DNA from: Novosphingobium sp.
GTDB lineage: Bacteria; Pseudomonadota; Alphaproteobacteria; Sphingomonadales; Sphingomonadaceae
NCBI GenBank assembly: GCA_030697365.1
Contig: JAUYQH010000195.1
Span: 1-33,744 of the forward strand
Direction: 5' to 3'
Length of the DNA: 33,744 nucleotides
The notes under the pieces were generated by a model, which was not told the DNA's origin, did not search any database, and saw only the letters and a list, made by a program, of their open reading frames with translations. Of the stretch, positions 17,673-23,943 are shown piece after piece (the stretch's first letter is position 1; the number at the start of each line of letters is the position of its first letter). Position numbers and translations under genes: made by a program.

Positions 17673-20098
17673 ACGACGCGCTGCTGGCGGGCGCGCAGGC
17701 CGAGCCGTCAGCCGCGCCGCTGTCCGACTGGGCGCTGTTCGGGGGCGCGGTAACGCTCACCGCTGCCCTGATCTGGTTTGTTTCGGGCGAGGTGCTGGTC
17801 GCCGCGGGCTATGCCACGGGGGTGGCCGCACTGGCGGTGCTCGCCCGCATTGTCATGCGTCCCCGCGCCCAGGCTCCGGTGGCGCAATTCGCCCAGCCCG
17901 ACTGGTCGGTGACCCAGGCCGCGATCGAACGCCCGGATGCCGCGGTGGCGGTGACCGATCGCGCCGGGCGGCTCGTCTGCGCCAACGCGCGCTTCACTCA
18001 ATGGTTCGGTACCGCTGCACCGCCGCGGCTCGCTTTCGATGTCGCCGCGCAGGAACGCCTCGACCGGGTGGCCCGGGCGGCCTGGCGCGACGGGGCGGGG
18101 AGTGCCGAAGGACTCGAGGGCGAGGCCGGGCGCTGGCGCGCAGACGTCCATCGCGCAGGCCGCGGCGAAGATTTCCTCGTTTGGACGCTGAGCCCGATGG
18201 TCCGCCAAGACTTCTCGGCCGAGGCCGCCGCGGCGATCGCGGGCAAAGTCGGCAGGGTGCTCGACGAAGCGGGTCTACAGGCCGCGGTGGTCGCGCCCGA
18301 CGGGATCGTGCTCGGCGCCAGTACCGGCTTCGCCGCGCGCGCTACCGGCGACGCGGCGGGGGTCGTCGCGGGGTCGTCGTTCGTCTCGCATTTGCGCAGC
18401 GATGAACGCGACAACATCTATTTCGCGCGCGAAGGCCGGAAGAGTCCGCCGCTGCGTCTGGTGCATCTGCCGCTGGTCGATCCCGATGCCACCCCGCCCA
18501 TCGACCCCGCGCAAGCGGCGGCGGCGATGATACTGCTCGAAGCCGGGGTCGGCGCGGGCGAGGGCCAGGCGGGCATCCCCCAGATCGAGGCGCTGCTCAG
18601 CCGCCTGCCGCTGGGGCTGGCGATGTGCGAGCGCGATGGGCGTTTCCTTTTCGCCAACGAGGCGTTCCTGCGCGCCGCCGGGCATGAAGACCGTGTCGCG
18701 CCGCCCTATCCCAGCGATCTGGTGATCCGCGAGGACAAGGGCGCGCTGGCCGATGCGGTGCGGCGCTATGCCCAAGGCTCGCCGTCGTCCGGGGACATGG
18801 CGATCCGCCTGCGCAGCAGTCCCGAAGAGCCGGTCACGCTGAGCATTGCCGGTGTGCGCGGGCTGGGCGAAGGCTCGGTCCTGCTCAGCCTCAAGGATTC
18901 GTCCGAGGAAACCCGGCTCAAGCGCCAGATCGCGCAGGCGACCAAGATGCAGGCGGTCGGGCAGTTGGCCGGCGGGGTGGCGCACGATTTCAACAACGTG
19001 CTGACCGCTATCATCGGCTTCTGCGACCTGATGCTGCTGCGCCACACCCCCGGCGACAGCGACTACGACGACATCCAGCAGATCCGCGCCAATTCCAACC
19101 GCGCCGCCAGCCTGACCCGCCAGTTGCTCGCCTTCAGCCGCCAGCAGACGCTGCGCCCGCAAGTGCTCCAACTGCCTGACGTGGTCAGCGACGTCTCGCA
19201 GATGCTCAAGCGCCTGCTCGGCGAGCGGATCGCGCTGGCGCTCGATCACGACCGCGATCTGAGCGCGGTGCGCGCCGACAAGACCCAGCTCGAGCAGGTC
19301 ATCGTCAACCTTGCGGTCAACGCGCGCGATGCGATGCAGGCCGCCGGTTCAAAAGGAGGGGGCGAGGGCTCCGGCACGCTTCGCCTCGCCACCCGCCGCG
19401 TCACCTCTGCCCAGGTCCGCGCGATGAAGAGCGATGTCCTGCCGGTGGCCGACTACACCGCGCTGGTCGTCTCCGACACCGGCGGCGGCATCCTCCCCGA
19501 GAACCTCGGCAAGATCTTCGAACCGTTCTTCACCACCAAGGAACTGGGCAAGGGCACCGGGCTGGGGCTCTCGACCGTCTACGGCATCGTCAAGCAATCG
19601 GGCGGGTTCATCTTCGCCGAAAGCGAGGTGGGAAAAGGTACGACCTTCAACATCTACCTGCCGGTGCACATCGAAGACCCGGCCGACAAACCCGTCGCTG
19701 CCCCGGCGGCGCAGGCCCCCGCAACGTGGAGCGGGGGCGGCCGCATTCTGCTGGTCGAGGACGAGGACACTGTCCGCGCGGTGGCCGAACGTGCGCTGGC
19801 CCGCGCCGGTTTCACCGTGACCGCGGCGCGCGACGGCGAGGAAGGGCTCGAGCGGGTCCAGGCCGGCGAGGCGTTCGACCTGGTGGTCAGCGACGTGGTG
19901 ATGCCGGTGATGGACGGCCCGGCGATGGCCCGCGCCATCCGCGCCCTGCGCCCCGCGCTGCCGTTCCTGTTCATGTCGGGCTATGCCGAGGAACAGCTCC
20001 GCCGCGAAATCGACATTCCCAACATGCACTTCCTGCCCAAACCATTCAGCGTCGCCCAGATCGGCAAGGCGGTGGAGGCGGTTCTCCAGGGGGCCTGA
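17669..20098 (+). CDS. cckA: Hybrid histidine kinase CckA (cell-cycle phosphorelay)
   Basis: An 809-residue membrane hybrid kinase. Two N-terminal membrane helices (about 20-65) precede PAS-like sensory regions (about 85-190 and 300-410). The HisKA domain has GGVAHDFNNVLTAIIGF with phospho-acceptor His439. The ATPase blocks are NLAVNARDAM (N box), DTGGGI (G1), EPFFTTKELGKGTGLGL (F/G2). The C-terminal receiver (about 690-809) has phospho-acceptor Asp742 in SDVVMPVMDG and the MHFLPKPFS block typical of CckA. In alphaproteobacteria CckA phosphorylates ChpT and thereby CtrA, controlling cell cycle and motility. It starts within the DUF2062 stop. An IS1595-type element follows 42 bases after the stop. 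Confidence 0.93.
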   Translation: MNDALLAGAQAEPSAAPLSDWALFGGAVTLTAALIWFVSGEVLVAAGYATGVAALAVLARIVMRPRAQAPVAQFAQPDWSVTQAAIERPDAAVAVTDRAGRLVCANARFTQWFGTAAPPRLAFDVAAQERLDRVARAAWRDGAGSAEGLEGEAGRWRADVHRAGRGEDFLVWTLSPMVRQDFSAEAAAAIAGKVGRVLDEAGLQAAVVAPDGIVLGASTGFAARATGDAAGVVAGSSFVSHLRSDERDNIYFAREGRKSPPLRLVHLPLVDPDATPPIDPAQAAAAMILLEAGVGAGEGQAGIPQIEALLSRLPLGLAMCERDGRFLFANEAFLRAAGHEDRVAPPYPSDLVIREDKGALADAVRRYAQGSPSSGDMAIRLRSSPEEPVTLSIAGVRGLGEGSVLLSLKDSSEETRLKRQIAQATKMQAVGQLAGGVAHDFNNVLTAIIGFCDLMLLRHTPGDSDYDDIQQIRANSNRAASLTRQLLAFSRQQTLRPQVLQLPDVVSDVSQMLKRLLGERIALALDHDRDLSAVRADKTQLEQVIVNLAVNARDAMQAAGSKGGGEGSGTLRLATRRVTSAQVRAMKSDVLPVADYTALVVSDTGGGILPENLGKIFEPFFTTKELGKGTGLGLSTVYGIVKQSGGFIFAESEVGKGTTFNIYLPVHIEDPADKPVAAPAAQAPATWSGGGRILLVEDEDTVRAVAERALARAGFTVTAARDGEEGLERVQAGEAFDLVVSDVVMPVMDGPAMARAIRALRPALPFLFMSGYAEEQLRREIDIPNMHFLPKPFSVAQIGKAVEAVLQGA

Positions 20099-20132
20099 AT
20101 AGCAACGGTCAGCGCGGTCGCAAGCGCCGTGG

Positions 20133-20140
20133 GAAAAAAT
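20133..20140. repeat. Target site duplication, left copy
   Basis: GAAAAAAT immediately outside the left terminal inverted repeat. The identical eight bases occur at 21856-21863 immediately outside the right repeat. Eight bases and A+T-rich targets are usual for IS1595-family elements. Confidence 0.9.
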
Positions 20141-20165
20141 GGGGTTTATCCCCTTGGGGCAAGTA
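20141..20165 (+). repeat. Left terminal inverted repeat of the IS
   Basis: Twenty-five bases starting GGGG and containing TTATCCCCTTG and CAAGTA. Compared with the reverse complement of the right end it differs at four positions (4, 5, 17 and 19). Confidence 0.9.
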
Positions 20166-20238
20166 GTTTGATCTGCTACGGCTCCGGGCCTCAGATTCCG
20201 ACTCCACAGGGGGCGTCGGGCGGGGCAGGATCACGCCG

Positions 20239-20886
20239 ATGGACTGGCTTAAAACCAAGGTCGCCTGGCTCTGGAACAATTTTGATCGGTTTGCCCTGTT
20301 GGGGGGCTGGGCGATGAGTGCGGGCGTGCTCCCATATCTGCTGTCATTCAATGAAGGCGTCACGCCCATTGGATATGGCCTAGCGGTTGTCGTCGGCGTT
20401 CTTTCGTTCGCTGCGTTTCGTGCGATGTGGTCGAGGGCCAGGCTTTGGAAAATTCAGGCTATCGAAAGGGAGCGCGTGGCTGGTGAAAGCTCCCCGTTCG
20501 ATCCAATGGAACAGGTCTATCGCGACAAGCGCATATATCTGCGTGACCTTGCGCCTCTTGGGCGTAAGGTCGTCGCCCAGAAAAAATTCTTTAATTGCGA
20601 GATCATTGGTCCGGGAACTGCCGTGATTGGTTTGGACTCCAACCCACAGCAGCGTCGTTCGTTTATGCGCGATTGCAACACGCATGACGTGGATTGCATA
20701 GAGATTGATCCATCCGTGTCTTCCAATCTGGCTATCTCTTTCTGGGATTGTGACTTCGACGGCTGCAATTTTTACCATATGACATTGCTGTTCATCAGCA
20801 GATCAAACGATACGCTACATTGGATTACACCCGACTACCGGCAGCCCTCTTTGATCGAGGAAGACCATGAACGTCGAGAAGACTGA
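20239..20886 (+). CDS. IS passenger: membrane-anchored protein with beta-helix-like repeats, function unknown
   Basis: A 215-residue protein with two hydrophobic segments near the N-terminus (about 19-36 and 43-61), then a basic stretch and a soluble domain. That domain contains repeats of the type FFNCEIIGPG (117-126) and FWDCDFDGCNFYHMTLLF (168-185), with regularly spaced Phe-x-Asn/Asp-Cys, a spacing suggestive of stacked right-handed beta-helix coils. I do not recognise a named family, though similar membrane-anchored proteins with an F-x-N-C-E-I-x-G-P motif occur as hypotheticals in other proteobacteria as far as I recall. AGGA precedes the ATG by about nine bases. Lower G+C than its neighbours. 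It lies wholly inside the IS and is not needed for transposition. Confidence 0.7.
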   Translation: MDWLKTKVAWLWNNFDRFALLGGWAMSAGVLPYLLSFNEGVTPIGYGLAVVVGVLSFAAFRAMWSRARLWKIQAIERERVAGESSPFDPMEQVYRDKRIYLRDLAPLGRKVVAQKKFFNCEIIGPGTAVIGLDSNPQQRRSFMRDCNTHDVDCIEIDPSVSSNLAISFWDCDFDGCNFYHMTLLFISRSNDTLHWITPDYRQPSLIEEDHERRED

Positions 20887-21043
20887 ACAGCGCTTCGACG
20901 CCCTGCTTAAAGCCATGAGCGAGGGCGAAGCCCCTAGCGTGGGAAAGAAACCATCAACTCCGCCAGCATCGTCGCAGGACGGTGACGGCGATTGTGACGA
21001 AACTCGAACTCGCCCAGATACTTCGGAAGGTGCTTCGGGCTGA
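20867..21043 (+). CDS. IS passenger: 58-residue small protein, function unknown
   Basis: Begins MNVEKTEQRFDALLKAMSEG and ends in a polar, acidic, low-complexity tail (GDGDCDETRTRPDTSEGASG). A strong ribosome binding site, GAGG with a six-base spacer, precedes the ATG at 20867, and the start overlaps the upstream passenger gene by 20 bases, so translation of the two is probably coupled. Its 3' two thirds run antisense to the last 110 bases of the transposase gene. Only the first ~30 residues look like a structured helix. It could be real or the chance product of two overlapping frames; the ribosome binding site and coupling favour a real gene. Confidence 0.5.
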   Translation: MNVEKTEQRFDALLKAMSEGEAPSVGKKPSTPPASSQDGDGDCDETRTRPDTSEGASG

Positions 21044-21806
21044 CGTGAATGTGAGTGCCGTTGATCCCGCGCTTTAGCTGCGCCCAGAAGCCTTCGATCC
21101 CGTTGACGGTCGCTCCGTCCTTGCTGACGTATTCCTCGATGCTGTGATTGACCTGCTTGTGCCAATAGCCGTTGAGCATCGCCAGTCCGCCGTATGAGCG
21201 CAGCGTGTCGGTGTGGACTTCGCTGTAGGGCTTCACGTTGGCGATGATGTGCGGGAGCAGGGTTCCGCTGCGCCGATCAGGAACTACGCGGGTAATAATC
21301 TCGCCGCCGCGCTGGCGCATTCCGAGCACCACCGTCTTGCCCTTGCCGCCCATCCCATTGCGCTCGTAACCGCCGATGAAGGTCTCGTCGATTTCCACCG
21401 TCTTAAACGGCCCGCCGAGAGGTCCATCGCCATCGACCGCGCCCATGTATTTGCGGATTTCGTGGCACATCCGCCAAGCCGTTTTATAGGTCACGCCAAT
21501 CTGGCGCTCGACTTCCTTGGCGGCGACTCCGTTACGCGAAGCGCAGAACTGGAACATGACAAAGAACCAGTCGCGAAGGCTGGTCCGGGTGCGGTCGAAC
21601 GGGGTTCCGGCAGTCGGATAGACCTGCGCGCCGCACCACTCGCAAGCGTAGGAACGGCGAGCCTTCACGCGGTAGAACTGCGCATCGCGACCGCACTTGT
21701 CGCACTCGTGGCGAGCGCCGTAGCGAACGCGCATAAGGTGATCGAGGCAGCTTTCTTCGGCCGGAAAGCGGTCTTGAAACTGGCGGAGAGTGGGGGCTTT
21801 GCTCAT
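20934..21806 (-). CDS. IS1595-family transposase (ISXO2-like)
   Basis: A 290-residue transposase. The N-terminal zinc ribbon is Cys35-x2-Cys38 with Cys55-x2-Cys58 (ECDKCGR and CEWCGA), followed by a helix-turn-helix region (AKEVERQIGVTYKTAWRMCH). The ISXO2-like DDE domain has Asp140 (VEIDETFIGG), Asp200 (VHTDTLRSYGG) and the third-site block VNGIEGFWAQLKRG, with Glu238 the likely metal ligand. Length is typical and the frame is intact. No ribosome binding site precedes the ATG; the promoter places the transcript start almost at the ATG, so it may be translated as a leaderless mRNA. Confidence 0.93.
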   Translation of the reverse strand: MSKAPTLRQFQDRFPAEESCLDHLMRVRYGARHECDKCGRDAQFYRVKARRSYACEWCGAQVYPTAGTPFDRTRTSLRDWFFVMFQFCASRNGVAAKEVERQIGVTYKTAWRMCHEIRKYMGAVDGDGPLGGPFKTVEIDETFIGGYERNGMGGKGKTVVLGMRQRGGEIITRVVPDRRSGTLLPHIIANVKPYSEVHTDTLRSYGGLAMLNGYWHKQVNHSIEEYVSKDGATVNGIEGFWAQLKRGINGTHIHVSPKHLPKYLGEFEFRHNRRHRPATMLAELMVSFPR

Positions 21807-21813
21807 GCCCGAT

Positions 21814-21842
21814 TATCTAGCACAAGCTCTTACTTGTCGCAA
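21814..21842 (-). promoter_or_regulatory. Transposase promoter with -35 inside the right terminal repeat
   Basis: On the minus strand TTGCGA (21842-21837), a 17-base spacer and TAGATA (21819-21814) resemble a sigma-70 promoter. The -35 lies in the terminal repeat, where the transposase would bind, so expression could be autoregulated. Transcription would start within a few bases of the transposase ATG. Confidence 0.5.
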
Positions 21843-21855
21843 GGGGATAATACCC
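21831..21855 (-). repeat. Right terminal inverted repeat of the IS
   Basis: Reverse complement begins GGGTATTATCCCCTTG and ends CAAGTA, matching 21 of 25 positions of the left end. Confidence 0.9.
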
Positions 21856-21863
21856 GAAAAAAT
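21856..21863. repeat. Target site duplication, right copy
   Basis: GAAAAAAT, identical to 20133-20140. It is followed after four bases by the recA SOS box. Confidence 0.9.
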
Positions 21864-21867
21864 TTTC

Positions 21868-21882
21868 GTTCTCCCCTTGTTC
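21868..21882 (+). promoter_or_regulatory. Alphaproteobacterial SOS (LexA) box of recA
   Basis: GTTC (21868-21871), seven bases, GTTC (21879-21882): an exact match to the GTTC-N7-GTTC direct repeat bound by alphaproteobacterial LexA. It lies 77 bases upstream of the recA ATG and overlaps the probable -35 (TTGTTC, 21877-21882), with TACACA (21900-21905) 17 bases further as a candidate -10. LexA binding here would block RNA polymerase until DNA damage. Confidence 0.87.
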
Positions 21883-21959
21883 TATCGGAACAAACCAAAT
21901 ACACAAGCCTCCGGTTGACGGCTCACGCCGCCGCACTCTAGGCCCAGGAGGCACCCGGA

Positions 21960-23027
21960 ATGGCTGCGAATCTCAAGCTCGTACAGGAAGGCAAGGACTC
22001 CATGGACCGTCAGAAGGCGCTCGATGCGGCGCTGGCGCAGATCGACCGTGCTTTCGGCAAGGGCTCGGCGATGAAGCTCGGCTCGAAGGAAGCGATGGAG
22101 ATCGAGACGATTTCCACCGGCAGCCTCGGGCTCGACATCGCGCTGGGCGTCGGCGGACTGCCGCGCGGGCGGGTGATCGAAATCTACGGCCCCGAAAGCT
22201 CGGGCAAGACCACGCTCGCGCTCCACGTGATCGCCGAGGCGCAGAAGGGCGGCGGCACCGCGGCGTTTGTCGATGCGGAACACGCGCTCGATCCGGCCTA
22301 TGCCAAGAAGCTGGGGGTCGATATCGACGAACTCATCGTCAGCCAGCCCGACACCGGCGAGCAGGCGTTGGAGATCGTCGATACGCTGGTGCGCTCCAAT
22401 GCGATCGACGTGCTGGTGATCGATTCGGTCGCCGCGCTGGTCCCCCGCGCCGAGATCGAGGGTGAGATGGGTGACAGCCACGTCGGCCTCCAGGCCCGGC
22501 TGATGTCGCAGAGCTTGCGCAAGCTGACCGGCTCGATCAGCCGCTCGCGCTGCATGGTGATCTTCATCAACCAGCTGCGGATGAAGATCGGGGTGATGTA
22601 CGGCAATCCCGAGACCACCACCGGGGGCAATGCGCTCAAGTTCTACGCCAGTGTCCGGCTCGACATCCGCCGCACCGGACAGATCAAGGACCGCGACGAA
22701 ATCGTCGGCAACACCACCCGGGTCAAGGTGGTCAAGAACAAGGTCGCCCCGCCATTCAAGCAGGTCGAATTCGACATCATGTACGGCCAGGGCGTGTCCA
22801 AGATCGGCGAGATTCTCGACCTCGGGGTCAAGGCCGGGCTGGTCGAGAAATCGGGCGCGTGGTTCAGTTACGACTCTGTGCGGATCGGCCAGGGGCGTGA
22901 GAACGCCAAGGCCTTCCTCAAGGACAATTCCGAGATGTGCGATCGTCTGGAAGCCGCAATCCGCGGCCGCACCGACAAGGTCGCCGAGGAGATGATGGCG
23001 GGTCCCGACGGGGACGACGACATCTGA
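21960..23027 (+). CDS. recA: Recombinase RecA
   Basis: A 355-residue recombinase that forms filaments on single-stranded DNA, catalyses strand exchange and triggers LexA self-cleavage. The Walker A loop is GPESSGKTT (77-85), Walker B is [16 protein letters not shown], and the DNA-binding loop regions include [18 protein letters not shown]. The C-terminus is the usual acidic tail (GPDGDDDI). AGGAGG (21946-21951) lies eight bases upstream of the ATG. Control by LexA is indicated by the box at 21868-21882. The upstream IS leaves box, -35 and -10 intact, so SOS control is probably kept. Confidence 0.98.
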   Translation: MAANLKLVQEGKDSMDRQKALDAALAQIDRAFGKGSAMKLGSKEAMEIETISTGSLGLDIALGVGGLPRGRVIEIYGPESSGKTTLALHVIAEAQKGGGTAAFVDAEHALDPAYAKKLGVDIDELIVSQPDTGEQALEIVDTLVRSNAIDVLVIDSVAALVPRAEIEGEMGDSHVGLQARLMSQSLRKLTGSISRSRCMVIFINQLRMKIGVMYGNPETTTGGNALKFYASVRLDIRRTGQIKDRDEIVGNTTRVKVVKNKVAPPFKQVEFDIMYGQGVSKIGEILDLGVKAGLVEKSGAWFSYDSVRIGQGRENAKAFLKDNSEMCDRLEAAIRGRTDKVAEEMMAGPDGDDDI

Positions 23028-23090
23028 CCCTCACCCTCCTCGCTTCGAACGCTCTCTCCGAGCGCGCCGAAGGAGGAGCGCAACCCACCC

Positions 23091-23120
23091 CCGGCGCGCT
23101 CCCCGGCAGGAGCGCGCCGG
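23091..23120 (+). terminator. Hairpin downstream of recA, possible terminator
   Basis: CCGGCGCGCTCC (23091-23102) and its perfect complement GGAGCGCGCCGG (23109-23120) around a six-base loop, 64 bases after the recA stop. The following TCTGGTTTCGG is only weakly T-rich, so it may act as an attenuator or mRNA-stabilising hairpin instead. The rest of the 263-base gap to the next gene shows nothing else I recognise. Confidence 0.5.
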
Positions 23121-23290
23121 TCTGGTTTCGGACGCCGTCGCCCCCCGCGACATGAGCCGCAGGCACGAAACCGGCAAGCGTCCCCGAAAGCGCCCCGGAT
23201 TCGGTCGAAAAATGCTCTGGCCAAGGCTTGACGGGATCACGCGCGGATTGCAGCCTGCAATCGATCGCTTTTGGTCAAAATGGGGGTTTC

Positions 23291-23890
23291 ATGAAAACTA
23301 TTGTTAAGGTCGCGCTCGGCGCGGCGGCGTCGATTGCGCTCGGCGGCTGCGCCACGGTCATCAATGGCACCAGCCAGGAGGTCAAGTTCCAGTCGGATCC
23401 GGGCGGGGCGCAAGTGAAGCTGACCGGCGGGCAAAGCTGCACCACGCCGTGCGAGGTCTCGCTCAAGCGCCGCCACGACCTACGCGCCGACTTCTCCAAG
23501 ACCGGCTTCAAGCCGGCCTATGTCCTGATCCAGAGCAAGACCGGCGGCGCGATGGCGGGCAACCTTCTGCTCGGCGGGATCATCGGCGGCGCGGTCGATG
23601 CAGCCAACGGGGCGAGCAATCATCTCAGCCCCAGCCCGGTCAACGTCAAGCTGGCCGCCGAAGGCACCGCCGAGGAATCGATGCTGATCGGTGACAAGGA
23701 CAAGCCGCTGTCACTCGCCGAACACAACGCCAAGGTCCGCGACGACGTTGCCGAGACGATCGGCGTCGAGGCGGCCGGAACCGTACCGGCTGAGGCTGCC
23801 GTCGCAGCCGCAACGCCCGCCGAGGCCGCGCCGGCTCAAGCCACGTCCGCAGAGCCGATTGCTACAGCCCCGGTCACCGGCACAAACTAA
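23291..23890 (+). CDS. Predicted lipoprotein with PEGA-like domain
   Basis: A 199-residue protein. The N-terminus MKTIVKVALGAAASIALGGC has a lipobox (LGGC), so it is probably lipid-anchored. Residues 30-80 (DPGGAQVKLTGGQSCTTPCE and the KTGFKPA repeat end) look like a PEGA-type beta domain. A glycine-rich hydrophobic stretch GNLLLGGIIGGAVDAANGAS follows, and the C-terminus is an Ala/Pro/Glu-rich low-complexity tail. Similar proteins are sometimes misnamed translation initiation factor 2. The ATG at 23291 is chosen for the signal peptide and the GGGGG upstream. No specific role is known. Confidence 0.82.
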   Translation: MKTIVKVALGAAASIALGGCATVINGTSQEVKFQSDPGGAQVKLTGGQSCTTPCEVSLKRRHDLRADFSKTGFKPAYVLIQSKTGGAMAGNLLLGGIIGGAVDAANGASNHLSPSPVNVKLAAEGTAEESMLIGDKDKPLSLAEHNAKVRDDVAETIGVEAAGTVPAEAAVAAATPAEAAPAQATSAEPIATAPVTGTN

Positions 23891-23900
23891 TGCCTCGCGA

Positions 23901-23929
23901 CCGGCGCGTCCGATCGTCGGGCGCGCCGG
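23901..23929. terminator. Hairpin between convergent lipoprotein and EF-G-like genes
   Basis: A 13-base-pair stem (23901-23913 with 23917-23929, one G-U pair) around the loop TCG. It sits in the 53-base gap between convergent genes and could stop transcription from both sides, although neither flank has a T run. Confidence 0.55.
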
Positions 23930-23943
23930 CCGGGTCCCGTGGG

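Larger units (their letters stand above)
20141..21855. mobile_element. Complete IS1595-type insertion sequence with passenger genes (1,715 bp)
   Basis: Both ends carry 25-base imperfect inverted repeats (21 of 25 matching) sharing the core TTATCCCCTTG and CAAGTA. They are flanked by a perfect 8-base duplication, GAAAAAAT. Inside are a transposase on the minus strand (20934-21806) and two passenger frames on the plus strand (20239-20886 and 20867-21043). Base composition, especially in the first passenger, is visibly less G+C-rich than the flanking genes, consistent with arrival by transfer. Intact ends, an undamaged transposase and a perfect duplication point to a recent insertion that is still potentially active. 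The site lies between cckA and the SOS box of recA. Confidence 0.93.

Noticed and set aside
20099..20132. Possible terminator after cckA formed with the A-rich target site
   Set aside because: No stem of useful length precedes the A run; the A/T patch is the IS target site.
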